NCBI GenBank assembly: GCA_963755825.1
Contig: CAVWLA010000001.1
Coordinates: forward strand, 2,542,001-2,606,000
DNA length: 64,000 bases
Direction of reading: 5' to 3'
Source of the DNA: DATBQN01 sp963755825
GTDB lineage: Bacteria > Acidobacteriota > Thermoanaerobaculia > Multivoradales > UBA5704
Shown here: positions 1 to 9,754 of the stretch, piece after piece
How the letters are laid out: each line of letters starts with the position of its first letter
How positions within the stretch are numbered: the first letter of the stretch is position 1
Program-made: the position numbers and the translations under genes
Notes under the pieces: model-generated
Told to the model about the DNA's origin: nothing
The model's database searches: none
Seen by the model: the letters and a program-made list of their open reading frames with translations, nothing else

Positions 1-321
1 GCGCGTCGCCGCGGTGCGCCGATGGCGCGCGAAGTCGTAGACCGGGACCTCGATCGACCGCCCGGCGCGGAGTTCCGCCAGGTGGGCGGCGAGGAGCTCG
101 CCGTCGAGGGCCTGCGGATGATCGAAGTTGTGCGCCGAGAGCGCCGCCCCGCTCCCCCACTCGACGTCGCGGTAGTAGCTGTCCTGCTCCAGGAAGGCGA
201 TGCGCTCGCACCCCACCGCCGCGAGGATCGCCCGCGCCACGGTCGTCTTCCCCGCGCCGGTGCCGCCGGCGACGCCGAGGACGCACGGCCGCCGCGGGCC
301 GGCGAGGGAGGAGGGGGGCAT
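1..321 (-). CDS. udk: uridine kinase, C-terminal part beyond window edge
   Basis: Phosphorylates uridine and cytidine with a nucleoside triphosphate in the pyrimidine salvage pathway; cytosolic. The 107 visible residues start at an ATG at 321 and contain a Walker A loop (GVAGGTGAGKTT, residues 15-26), then LEQDSYYRD and HNFDHPQALD, which are the usual uridine-kinase / phosphoribulokinase-family substrate-site motifs in the usual order. The gene runs off the left edge, so roughly half of a normal protein of about 210 residues is missing. It lies 21 bp downstream of fpg on the same strand and may share its transcript. Family assignment is firm; the exact nucleoside preference cannot be read from this part. 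Confidence 0.88.
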   Translation of the reverse strand, partial: MPPSSLAGPRRPCVLGVAGGTGAGKTTVARAILAAVGCERIAFLEQDSYYRDVEWGSGAALSAHNFDHPQALDGELLAAHLAELRAGRSIEVPVYDFARHRRTAATR

Positions 322-342
322 CGCGGCGATTCTACCCGCCGC

Positions 343-1203
343 TCACCGCTGGCAGCGCGGGCAGTAGAAGGTGCTGCGGCCCGACTGCACGATGCGGCGG
401 ATCGGCGTGCTGCAGCGCGGGCAGGGCTCCCCCTCGCGCCCGTAGGCGGCGAGGGAGACCTGGAAGTAGCCGCTCCGCCCCTCGCCGTCGGCGAAGTCGT
501 TGAGCGTCGTGCCGCCGTCGCCGATCGCCTGGCGGAGCACCGCGACGATCGCCGCCGCCAGACGGTCCCAGCTCGCCGGCGACAGGCGGGCGACCGAGCG
601 CTGGGGATGGATGCCGGCGCGGAAGAGCGACTCGGTGGCGTAGATGTTCCCCACCCCGACGACGACGCCGGCGTCCATGAGGAAGCTCTTCACCGGCCCG
701 CGCCGGCCGCGCGCCGCGGCGCGGAGCGCCGCGCCGGCGAGGTCCTCGGCCGCCTCGGGAGCGAGCGGCTCGACGCCGAGCCCGGCGAGGTGCGGGTCGC
801 TCGCCAGGCGGTCGGTGGCGACGGTGCGCAGGAGGCCGAAGCGGCGCGGGTCGCGGAAGCGAAGGGTGCGGCCGGAGGCGAGGTGGAAGACGACGTGCTC
901 GTGCGCCTCGGCCTCCAGGGCCGGCTCGGCGAGGGTCAGGCGGCCGCTCATGCCGAGGTGGACGATGAGCGTCCGCCGGCCGCGGTCGGCGGCCGAGGCC
1001 TCCCGCTTCTCCAGGTGGATCAGCAGGTACTTGCTGCGGCGGCCGAGGGCGCTGACGGTCGCGCCGGCGAGCCCGGCCAGCTCGCGAGGCCGCACCGCCT
1101 CGCGGAGGCGCCGCTCGCGCACCTCGGCGCGGACGAGGCGCTCGCCGACGAGGTGGGGCGCCAGGCTGCGGCGCAGGACCTCGATCTCGGGCAGCTCGGG
1201 CAC
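343..1203 (-). CDS. mutM: formamidopyrimidine-DNA glycosylase (Fpg/MutM)
   Basis: Base-excision repair glycosylase and AP lyase that removes 8-oxoguanine and formamidopyrimidines. The 286-residue product has the defining N-terminus MPELPEIE, in which Pro2 becomes the catalytic nucleophile after Met removal and Glu3 is the general acid. The helix-two-turn-helix segment contains GVGNIYATESL. The C-terminal zinc finger has CPRC and CPRC pairs, ending at residue 286. Length matches the family. The start is fixed by the obligatory MPELPE sequence. The uridine kinase gene follows 21 bp downstream. No key residue is missing, so an active enzyme is expected. Confidence 0.96.
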   Translation of the reverse strand: MPELPEIEVLRRSLAPHLVGERLVRAEVRERRLREAVRPRELAGLAGATVSALGRRSKYLLIHLEKREASAADRGRRTLIVHLGMSGRLTLAEPALEAEAHEHVVFHLASGRTLRFRDPRRFGLLRTVATDRLASDPHLAGLGVEPLAPEAAEDLAGAALRAAARGRRGPVKSFLMDAGVVVGVGNIYATESLFRAGIHPQRSVARLSPASWDRLAAAIVAVLRQAIGDGGTTLNDFADGEGRSGYFQVSLAAYGREGEPCPRCSTPIRRIVQSGRSTFYCPRCQR

Positions 1204-1305
1204 GGCGGCGATTGTAATGCGCCCTCACCTCCTGGCGCTCCGCGGCGCGGCGGCAGGCGCCTGGAGGGGCCTCCGCGGTGGCGGAAATGAAACGCAAGAA
1301 AAGCC

Positions 1306-1335
1306 TTGACAGCCGCCGCCGGATGAGCGTAAATA
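1306..1335 (+). promoter_or_regulatory. sigma70-type promoter for the gene at 1343
   Basis: TTGACA at 1306-1311 and TAAATA at 1330-1335 are separated by 18 bp. The surrounding 80 bp are visibly AT-richer than the flanking genes. The -10 ends only 7 bp before the ATG at 1343, so the transcript would be leaderless or nearly so; otherwise translation starts further in. I see no ribosome-binding site between the -10 and the ATG. Confidence 0.6.
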
Positions 1336-1342
1336 GAGCGTA

Positions 1343-2179
1343 ATGGCTACCGACATCTTTCACCCGCCCGTCCTCTCGCTCGATCCCACCAACCTCGACT
1401 CGCTGGCGGAGACCGGCGAACGGCTGCCCATCCACAGCGCGAGCTGGGGCGGGCAGGGATTCCTCGACCTCGACGCCTGGGAGCGCGGGCTCGCCGGCGA
1501 CCTGACCGCGGGCGAGGGAGCCGGGATGGCGCTCCTCGCCAGGCTGCGGCGGGCGGCGCGGCAGCGCGAGCCGATCGCCATCGGAACCCTCGCCGATCCC
1601 TACGGCGGCCGGCGCGCGCGGCGCACCCGTCGGGTGCTGGAGATCTGCCGCGACGTCGAGGGGCTCGCGCTGTCGCTCACCACCCGCTCGCCCTGGGTGC
1701 TGCGCGACCTCGGCCTCCTCGCCGAGATCGACGCCTACCACGCGGTGTCGATCGACGTCCCGATCACCGCCGCCGACCCCGCCGTGGCGCGGCGCCTGGA
1801 GCCCGCGGCGGCGGAGCCGGCCGACCGTTTCGCCACCGTCGCGGCGCTCGCCGAGCAGGGCATCTCGACCGCGGTCTGGTGCCTGCCGATCGTGGCGGGC
1901 GAGAACGATCGCGAGGAGGTGCTCGCCCCGCTCTTCGCCGCAGCGCGGGAAGCCGGCGCCCGCGACGTGCTGGCGGCTCCTCTCTTCCTCCGCCCGTCGG
2001 GACCGCGCCGGGGATTCGGCATGGGACGCCTGGGGCGCGAGATCCCGGGCTTCGGCGGCGTCCGCCGTCACCTCGATCACCAGCTCGACGCCGACGAGGC
2101 GGCGCGCCGGCTCGCGGCGCGGTTCCGCCGCCTGCGCCTCGAGCACGGCTTCCCGCTCGTCCAGACCAGCAGGGGTTGA
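1343..2179 (+). CDS. radical-SAM-like protein (SplB/Rv2578c type) lacking the CxxxCxxC motif
   Basis: The 278-residue protein carries segments typical of the Rv2578c/SplB-like radical SAM family: IAIGTLADPYGG with a following TRRVLE (residues 78-100), LSLTTRS (110-115), RRLEP (150-154) and PIVAGEND (182-189). The N-terminal Fe-S cluster site that should precede them is absent: the only cysteines are at about 102 and 180 and neither lies in a CxxxCxxC pattern. The role is therefore unknown. It could be a non-catalytic paralogue or a domain using another chemistry. It stands alone, divergent from fpg and convergent with hspR, and has its own promoter at 1306-1335. Family relationship is an inference from these motifs. 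Confidence 0.6.
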   Translation: MATDIFHPPVLSLDPTNLDSLAETGERLPIHSASWGGQGFLDLDAWERGLAGDLTAGEGAGMALLARLRRAARQREPIAIGTLADPYGGRRARRTRRVLEICRDVEGLALSLTTRSPWVLRDLGLLAEIDAYHAVSIDVPITAADPAVARRLEPAAAEPADRFATVAALAEQGISTAVWCLPIVAGENDREEVLAPLFAAAREAGARDVLAAPLFLRPSGPRRGFGMGRLGREIPGFGGVRRHLDHQLDADEAARRLAARFRRLRLEHGFPLVQTSRG

Positions 2180-2216
2180 AAAGAAAACCCCGCCGCGGCG
2201 ATGCCGGGGCGGGGTT
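2180..2216 (-). terminator. rho-independent terminator of the dnaK-hsp20-hspR operon
   Basis: A GC-rich hairpin has 9-bp arms at 2186-2194 and 2208-2216, plus an inner CGGC/GCCG pairing around a GAT loop. Read on the minus strand it is followed by a T-rich tract (complement of 2180-2187). It fills the 67-bp gap between the converging genes that end at 2179 and 2247. Confidence 0.75.
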
Positions 2217-2246
2217 GGCAGAAGCCGAGAAGCCGAAGAGTCGGTC

Positions 2247-2636
2247 TCAGACTTCGCGGCGGGTGAGCGGACCGCTCTGCAGCCTGACCAGCGCGTGCCG
2301 GCGGTCGATGCCCATCTTCTTGTCGAGCAGCTCCTGCTTGACGATCTCGAGCAGGCGGTCGACCTCGATCTGCATCTGCTCCATCTGCTCCTTCATGTTG
2401 AGGATCACCTCGACGCCGGCGAGGTTGACGCCGAGGTCGCGGGTGAGGGTGAGGATCGTCTCCAGCCGGCGGATCGCCTCCTGATCGTAGAGGCGGGTGT
2501 TGCCCGAGCTCCGCGCCGGCTTGAGCAGCCCCTCGCGCTCGTAGAGGCGGAGCGTCTGCGGGTGGATGCCGAAGCGCTCGGCGACCACGCTGATCATGAC
2601 GAACTTCTCGGTGGACGTTCGGCGGCGTCCGGGCAT
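2247..2636 (-). CDS. hspR: heat-shock repressor HspR, MerR family
   Basis: Repressor of chaperone genes; in characterised bacteria HspR uses DnaK as co-repressor and binds HAIR inverted repeats. The 129-residue protein has a MerR helix-turn-helix (about residues 12-60, with SVVAERFGIHPQTLRLYERE and the wing TRLYD), then a coiled-coil helix rich in M, E and Q (about 80-110). Spacing and wording of the N-terminal part match HspR rather than metal-sensing MerR proteins, and there are no cysteines. Its ATG at 2636 overlaps the hsp20 stop by one base (TGATG), so translation is probably coupled. Being the last gene of the dnaK operon, it should be autoregulated with it. Confidence 0.9.
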   Translation of the reverse strand: MPGRRRTSTEKFVMISVVAERFGIHPQTLRLYEREGLLKPARSSGNTRLYDQEAIRRLETILTLTRDLGVNLAGVEVILNMKEQMEQMQIEVDRLLEIVKQELLDKKMGIDRRHALVRLQSGPLTRREV

Positions 2637-3079
2637 CAGCTCATCTCCTCGATCGTCACGCTCTGTCCTTCTCTCCGTTTCGGCACCACCACCTGGAGCA
2701 CACCGCGCTCGAAGGTGGCGGTGATCCCCTCGTCGTCGATCGGCGAGGTCAGCTCGAACGAGCGCCGGAACGAACCGTAGCTGCGCTCCATGCGCAGGAA
2801 GTGGCGGCTCTCGCCGAGCGACTGGCGCCGGCCGGCGATCTCCAGGCAGCGATCGCGCACCTGCAGCTCGATGTCCTCCCGCATCACCCCCGGCAGCTCG
2901 GCGAAGACGAGGAACGAGCTGTCCGTCTCGAGCACGTCGACGGCGGGGGCCCAGGTGCCGGGCGGGCCCCCGCGGTCGTCGTATTCGGCGGGAAGGAGCG
3001 CCTGCTCGAAGAGCGTATGGATGCGGTCCTGGATGCGGGCCAGCTCTTCGAGGTAGATCTTCTTGGAAGAAGGCGCCAT
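2636..3079 (-). CDS. small heat shock protein, Hsp20/alpha-crystallin family
   Basis: ATP-independent holdase that keeps unfolding proteins soluble and passes them to DnaK. The 147-residue product has an alpha-crystallin domain from about residue 40 to 140: DVLETDSSFLVFAELPGV, then LEIAGRR, RSYGSFRRSFELTSPID and a closing GVLQVVVPK. I use the ATG at 3079, which has a GAGG ribosome site 8-10 bases upstream and lies just after the dnaK stop; a start at 3112 would run 23 bases into dnaK. The gene sits between dnaK and hspR in one operon. Confidence 0.92.
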   Translation of the reverse strand: MAPSSKKIYLEELARIQDRIHTLFEQALLPAEYDDRGGPPGTWAPAVDVLETDSSFLVFAELPGVMREDIELQVRDRCLEIAGRRQSLGESRHFLRMERSYGSFRRSFELTSPIDDEGITATFERGVLQVVVPKRREGQSVTIEEMS

Positions 3080-3089
3080 CCCACCGACC

Positions 3090-5018
<1,929 letters not shown>

Positions 5019-5075
5019 GAGTCTCTCCTCCTTGGTGGATTGCGGCGAGCCCGAGAGCCCGCAGATCGTGGGATG

Positions 5076-5104
5076 AGCTTAGGACCTTAGTCCGTGGCTG
5101 TCAA
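5076..5104 (-). promoter_or_regulatory. dnaK promoter with inverted repeat in the spacer
   Basis: On the minus strand TTGACA (5104-5099) is followed after 17 bp by TAAGCT (5081-5076). The spacer contains the inverted repeat GGAC-N4-GTCC (5082-5093), a plausible operator for the MerR-family regulator encoded by this operon. It is not the classical HAIR sequence CTTGAGT-N7-ACTCAAG, which I could not find here. The -35 match is perfect and the -10 match is weak. Confidence 0.5.
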
Positions 5105-5205
5105 TTTCCCCCGACACCAAGATTGACAAAAATGGACTGAGATTTATTCCGGCACCCAGCGCGGGCTCACGCCACAGGACCGCTCCCACCGTCGAGGGTC
5201 CTCGC

Positions 5206-6474
5206 TCAGTCGAGGAGGACGAGCGGCGCCTGCGAATCGGGGGAGACGGAGAGGAACTGCGGGTCGAGGAGGAAGTTGCCGGTGATCGCCTCGGTCGACT
5301 CGGCGCCGGCGCGCGGCTCGCCGCGGGCGTCGACCGGCTGGACGCTGTAGCCGTCGGCATGGGCGGCGTACTGGAGGGGAGCGCCCAGGGGATCGCGGAG
5401 GTCGCCCGGCGACAGCAGGCCGGCCCGCTCGAGCTGCGACAGCCGGGCGGGGAAATGCCCGTCGAGGAGGAAGAAGGTCTTCGCCGCGCGGTCGATCTTC
5501 AGAAAGAGCGACGCCCGCTCCGAGCGCGCCAGCGCCGAGCGCTGCACCTCCTGCCAGGGGAACGGCAGGACGAGGTCGTCCGGAGCCCGCAGGGCGCCGG
5601 CGGCGACGAGGGCCACGGCGAGGACGGCGAGGAGCCGGGCCGCGATCCGCTGCGGCAGGCCCACCGCGCTCGACTCGACCTGCATGTGGCGGAAGGGCAT
5701 CTGGACGACGACGCCCTCGCGCTCGCCCCGGCCGGCCGCCTCGCCGGCGGCGGCCGGAGCCTGCGGCAGGGCCGGCATGGGGAGGACGCCGGGAGTCGCG
5801 GCGCGCCCGCCGCCGACGGCACGCCGCCGCTCCAGCTCCGCGGCCACCGCCGGGGCGAGCGGCACCGGCGCCGGAGCGCGGACCGTGCGCGCCCCGGCGG
5901 CCGCCGACGGGGTCGCTGGAGTCGAGGGCAGGGTCGGCATCGGGGGCATCGGCGCGGGGGTGCGGGCGGCCGGCGCCGCGGCGCGGCGCTCCTCCGCCGA
6001 CTCGGCGTCGCGCACGGCGTGGAGGAGGATCTCCTCGACCGGGATCGGCACGAACGACTCCTCGTAGGAGACCTCCTCGCCGCTGTAGAACTTGAAGTCG
6101 CCCTCGTCCCAGTTGAGGAGCTGCGCGAGCAGGCGGTAGGTCTGCAGCCGCAGCGCCTGGAGCAGGCGCTGGCGGGTGACGTAGCCGCGCTCGACGAGGA
6201 CGTCGATGAGGCGCTCGCCGCTCGCCTGGTGATCTGCCTGGGCGCGCGCCAGCTCCGCCGTGCCGATCATCCCCTCCGCCACCAGCACCTTGGCGAGCCC
6301 CTCCTCCATCGACTGGTTGAGGGCGTCGGCGGCGACGATGCGGCCGTTCAGGAAGGAGATGGCGACGATGTCGTGCTGGCCCTGGACGGTGAGGATGCCG
6401 GTCTTCTTCTGCTGCGCGATGAGCTGCAGAATCTCCGGCAGCTTGAAGAGGTCTAGGGTCCCTTCGACGGCCAT
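5206..6474 (-). CDS. PATAN (DUF4388) protein with membrane anchor and pseudopilin-like C-terminus
   Basis: The 422-residue protein opens with a DUF4388/PATAN domain (residues 1-70: GTLDLFKLPEILQLIAQQKK, GILTV, ISFLNGRIVAAD), a module of two-component and gliding or polarity systems. An all-helical continuation with GERLIDVLVERGYV and FKFYSGEEV follows (about 75-150). Then come an Ala/Pro-rich linker (about 165-260), one transmembrane segment (about 275-295) and an outer domain. The outer part (KTFFLLDGHFPARLSQLE, then DPLGAPLQY) resembles the globular part of type II secretion pseudopilins, which is an inference. It lies 15 bp downstream of the TPR membrane protein and may act with it. A second PATAN protein is at 34174. 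Confidence 0.75.
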   Translation of the reverse strand: MAVEGTLDLFKLPEILQLIAQQKKTGILTVQGQHDIVAISFLNGRIVAADALNQSMEEGLAKVLVAEGMIGTAELARAQADHQASGERLIDVLVERGYVTRQRLLQALRLQTYRLLAQLLNWDEGDFKFYSGEEVSYEESFVPIPVEEILLHAVRDAESAEERRAAAPAARTPAPMPPMPTLPSTPATPSAAAGARTVRAPAPVPLAPAVAAELERRRAVGGGRAATPGVLPMPALPQAPAAAGEAAGRGEREGVVVQMPFRHMQVESSAVGLPQRIAARLLAVLAVALVAAGALRAPDDLVLPFPWQEVQRSALARSERASLFLKIDRAAKTFFLLDGHFPARLSQLERAGLLSPGDLRDPLGAPLQYAAHADGYSVQPVDARGEPRAGAESTEAITGNFLLDPQFLSVSPDSQAPLVLLD

Positions 6475-6489
6475 GGGGGCACCACCCGG

Positions 6490-8313
6490 TCAGACCTGGT
6501 TGCGCCGCTCCCAGCGCAGCCGGGCGAACAGGTAGATCGCGAGGCCCGCCGCGGCGAACGTCCACGCCAGCAGACTGCCGGGATCATACCCCCAGGGGAT
6601 GCGATACCCGATCTCGCCGAAGAAGGGCAGCATGAGGAGGCCGACCGGCACGAGGAGGGCGACGAAGGTCTTCCACCCCTCGCCCACCTCGGCCGACGGG
6701 AGGCCGGGGAGGAGGGTCCGCCGGATGCGCGCCAGACGGTCGCCGCCGAGCCGCAGGGCGAGCGGCGGCTCGGTGTAGCCGGCCGGGCGCCGCACCAGGT
6801 GGAGCGAGAGGGCGAGGAGGAGGAGGCCGGCGGCGACGGCGACGGCGAGGCCGCGGCGCAGCAGCTCGAGGCCCGGCGGCGAGGCCGCCGCGCGCTCTCC
6901 CCAGCTCGCCAGGAGCTGCTGGCGGATCTCCGGGATGCGCGCCAGACCGCCGTCGGCGGCGACGACGCGCTGCTCGCCGGCCCGCCGCACCCAGTTGCTC
7001 ACCGTCCGCTCGTCGATCTCCTGCGCCTGGGCGAGAGCGCTGTGCCGCTCGTCGAAGAAGTAGGTCTCGCCATAGGCCTGCGAGAGGTCGAACGGCGCCG
7101 CGGCATTCTTCGGATCGGATTCCGCCGCCTTCTTGAAGCTCTCGATGGCGCTCGCGAAGTCGCCCTTGTCGAAGGAGTAGACGCCGAGGTCGAGGAGCGC
7201 CGAGGTGTTGTGCGGCTCCTTGTCGAGAACCTGGAGGTAGCGGGCCCGCGCCAGCTCCCACTGGTTGAGCGAGCGGTGGAGGTCGGCGAGGAGGTGGTTG
7301 ACCGCGGTGCTCTCCGGCAGCAGGGAGTGCAGCACGCCCAGGTCGGCGAAGAGGCCGCCGTAGAGGCGGTGCTCGACGAGGTTCTCCATCGCGATCGCCG
7401 GCGGCGAGAGCGCCACGGCGACCTGCCGGCGCGCCGCGGAGATGAGGAACGGCGCGCCGCCGAGGAGGAGCCAGAGGGCGACCAAGAGGGTGCGCTCGGA
7501 GCCCGAGCCGTAGCCCCAGAGGATGACCGACCAGAAGAGGAGGAGCCAGATCGGCCCGCCGCGCAGGGCGAGCGGCCAGAGCAGGAGGAGGACGGCCAGG
7601 GCGAGCGACGCCTGGCGCGCCCAGGCCGCCTCGCGGGGGAGGCCGCGGGCGACCAGGTCGGCGAGGTCGCGCAGCAGGGCGCCGCCCTTGGTCGCCATCT
7701 GCACGGCGACGAAGAGGCCGCCGGTGGCGAGCAGCAGGACGAGCGACCAGAGCCCCAGCTGCTCGAGCCACAGATAGCGCTCGAGCGGCAGGCCGAAGAG
7801 GCGGGCGTAGCCCTGGACGAGATGGCCGAAGGCCGCCGGCCAGCGGCCCTCGACGCGGTCGACCGCCGCCGCCGCGAAGGAGGTCCCGGGGCGGCCGGGA
7901 TCGAGCCGCTCCGCCGCGTCGAGCGCCCAGCCGGCGCGCCGCGGGTCGCCCTGGCGGGCCGACCGCACGGCGGTCTCCTGCGCTCCCTCCGCGAGGTCGG
8001 GGAGGTGCCGCATGCCGAGCTGCCGGCCGGTGCCCAGCAGGTCGTCGACGACGGCCGCGGCGCGCTCGCGGTCGTTGGCGCTCACCCATTGCTGCCACTG
8101 CTCCTGGAGCTGCTGCAGCGCCTGCTGGACGGGAGGGGTGAGCTCGATGCCGGTCAGGTGCGGCGACAGAGTCGTCGCGCCGCCCGCCGCCGCGGACGGC
8201 AGGGCGGAGACGAGCAGGCCGCAGAGCCAAGCGGCGACGGCCAAGCGCGCGCCACCGGTCGGCGGGCGCGGCACGGCGGAGCGGCGCGGAGCTTCAGCCG
8301 CGCTTCTGCACAT
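6490..8313 (-). CDS. membrane protein with TPR repeats
   Basis: The 607-residue protein has an N-terminal hydrophobic signal or anchor (about 25-45), a helical extracytoplasmic segment, and a cluster of transmembrane helices between about 185 and 300. Tetratricopeptide repeats follow (about 345-425, for example AVNHLLADLHRSLNQWELAR and ALLDLGVYSFDKGDFASAIE), then further transmembrane helices near 485, 550 and 580. TPR repeats bind partner proteins, so a scaffold in an envelope complex is likely, but no enzyme motif is seen. The first 20 bases overlap the DUF1844 gene; a GTG at 8274 would avoid the overlap. The PATAN gene follows 15 bp downstream. Confidence 0.7.
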   Translation of the reverse strand: MCRSAAEAPRRSAVPRPPTGGARLAVAAWLCGLLVSALPSAAAGGATTLSPHLTGIELTPPVQQALQQLQEQWQQWVSANDRERAAAVVDDLLGTGRQLGMRHLPDLAEGAQETAVRSARQGDPRRAGWALDAAERLDPGRPGTSFAAAAVDRVEGRWPAAFGHLVQGYARLFGLPLERYLWLEQLGLWSLVLLLATGGLFVAVQMATKGGALLRDLADLVARGLPREAAWARQASLALAVLLLLWPLALRGGPIWLLLFWSVILWGYGSGSERTLLVALWLLLGGAPFLISAARRQVAVALSPPAIAMENLVEHRLYGGLFADLGVLHSLLPESTAVNHLLADLHRSLNQWELARARYLQVLDKEPHNTSALLDLGVYSFDKGDFASAIESFKKAAESDPKNAAAPFDLSQAYGETYFFDERHSALAQAQEIDERTVSNWVRRAGEQRVVAADGGLARIPEIRQQLLASWGERAAASPPGLELLRRGLAVAVAAGLLLLALSLHLVRRPAGYTEPPLALRLGGDRLARIRRTLLPGLPSAEVGEGWKTFVALLVPVGLLMLPFFGEIGYRIPWGYDPGSLLAWTFAAAGLAIYLFARLRWERRNQV

Positions 8314-8818
8314 AGCGGACCCGCAGGCGGTAGAGCAGGTCCTCCAGGAACGCGGCCTCCTGGGCCACCAGGCTGCCGGCCGTCTTCTGGCGCAGGATGT
8401 CGAGCAGGTCGATGTGCAGGCGCGCCATCTCGAGGTTCTCCGCCGACTGCCCCTCGTAGTCGACGTCGCCGAGGTAGACGGCGACCGGCTCGGCGAGCAC
8501 GGCGACGAGATCGAAGAAGGTGGGGGCGCCGAGCTCGGGCGGCGCGCCGGGGATCTCGATGCGGGGGCCCGCCGCGGCGTCCTCCCAGCCGGGCGGAACC
8601 TGCTGCGGCTGCGGAGCGCGCGCGGCGGCAGGCTCCGCCGCCGGGGCCGGGGCCAGGGCGGGCGGCGGCGGTTCCTGCTCTCGCGCCGCCTCGGGGCCGG
8701 CCTCGGCAGCCGCCGCGGCCGCCGTCGCCTTCTCCTCGAGGAAGCGATACTCTTCCTTCAGCTCGCCCTCGGTGGTGAACATCCTCTTGTCGGTGACCTT
8801 GATCTCCCTGTCACTCAT
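8294..8818 (-). CDS. DUF1844 protein
   Basis: A 174-residue protein of unknown function. The N-terminal part is charged (MSDREIKVTDKRMFTTEGEL) and followed by an Ala/Pro-rich stretch (about 35-75). The C-terminal DUF1844 domain (about 90-170) contains TFFDLVAVLAEPVAVYLGD and LEMARLHIDLLDILRQKT. The ATG at 8818 is chosen because AAAGGAG lies about 10 bases upstream and the protein matches the domain family's usual opening; longer readings into 9052 would cross the divergent mazG start. DUF1844 genes are widespread in Acidobacteriota and Deltaproteobacteria-like genomes. It is the first gene of the run that continues into the TPR and PATAN genes. Confidence 0.85.
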   Translation of the reverse strand: MSDREIKVTDKRMFTTEGELKEEYRFLEEKATAAAAAAEAGPEAAREQEPPPPALAPAPAAEPAAARAPQPQQVPPGWEDAAAGPRIEIPGAPPELGAPTFFDLVAVLAEPVAVYLGDVDYEGQSAENLEMARLHIDLLDILRQKTAGSLVAQEAAFLEDLLYRLRVRYVQKRG

Positions 8819-8920
8819 CCGCGCTTCGACTCCTTTCGACTGCGAGCTGATGAAAAATCGTAGCAACTGCCATTCTCGCAGAGCAAGCGGGCCCCGCGGG
8901 GAATCCGCGGAGATCGGCCG

Positions 8921-9754
8921 ATGAGCGACCGGCGGGCCGATCTCCGCACGCTCGTCGACCTCGTCGCCCGCCTGCGCGCCCCCGACGGCTGCCCCTGGGA
9001 CCGCGAGCAGCGCCTGCCGGACCTCCGCGCCTACCTCCTCGAAGAGGCCCACGAGCTCGCCGCGGCGATCGACGAGGGGAGCTGGCCGGCGATCGCCGAG
9101 GAGCTCGGCGACGTCCTCTTCCAGACCGCCTTCATCGCCCGCATTGCCGAGGAAGCCGGAGCCTTCTCCGCGGGCGACGCGATCGCCGGAGTCGAGGAGA
9201 AGATGATCTCACGCCATCCGCATGTTTTCGGCGGCGGCGAGGCGCTCGCCGACGCCGAGGCGGTGCGCGCCGCCTGGGAGCGGCGCAAGCTGTCGCGCGA
9301 GCCGCGCTCCGGCGGCCTCCTGCAGGGGGTGGCGGCGTCGCTCCCGGCGCTCCTCGCCTCCTATCGCCTGACCCAGAAGGCGGCGGGGGTCGGCTTCGAC
9401 TGGCCGGACGCCGCCGCGGTGCTGGCGAAGGTCGACGAGGAGACGGCCGAGCTGCGTCAGGCGCTCGCCGTCCAGGAGCAAGGGGAACGCCGGGCGGACG
9501 CCGTCAAGGCCGCGGTCGCCGAGGAGCTGGGCGACCTCCTCTTCACGCTGGCGAACCTGGCGCGCAAGCTCGATCTCGACCCCGAGGCCGCCCTCGCCGC
9601 CGCCAACCTCAAATTCCGCCGCCGCTTCGCCGCCGTCGAGTCCGGCCTCGCCGAGCGCGGCCGCAGCCCCGCCGAGGCGACCCTCGCCGAGATGGACGAG
9701 CTGTGGGAGGCGGCGAAGAGCGGCGAGACCGGCCGCGAGCCTACTGCAGGATGA
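8921..9754 (+). CDS. mazG: nucleoside triphosphate pyrophosphohydrolase MazG
   Basis: Hydrolyses non-canonical or excess nucleoside triphosphates to monophosphate and pyrophosphate (housecleaning). The 277-residue protein contains two MazG modules. The first has LRAPDGCPWDREQ, EEAHELAAAI and EELGDVLFQ (residues 20-70) plus the metal-site downstream sequence KMISRHPHVFGG. The second has GVGFDWPD, KVDEETAEL and EELGDLLFTLANLARKL (about 160-220). The EExxE and ExxD metal-binding residues are present in both. Length is that of the E. coli enzyme. It is divergent from the DUF1844 gene (102-bp gap) and its end overlaps the end of the converging RES gene by 14 bases. Confidence 0.95.
   Translation: MSDRRADLRTLVDLVARLRAPDGCPWDREQRLPDLRAYLLEEAHELAAAIDEGSWPAIAEELGDVLFQTAFIARIAEEAGAFSAGDAIAGVEEKMISRHPHVFGGGEALADAEAVRAAWERRKLSREPRSGGLLQGVAASLPALLASYRLTQKAAGVGFDWPDAAAVLAKVDEETAELRQALAVQEQGERRADAVKAAVAEELGDLLFTLANLARKLDLDPEAALAAANLKFRRRFAAVESGLAERGRSPAEATLAEMDELWEAAKSGETGREPTAG

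Noticed and set aside
5123..5128. TTGACA on the plus strand between dnaK and the PATAN gene
   Set aside because: No suitable -10 box and no plus-strand gene downstream.
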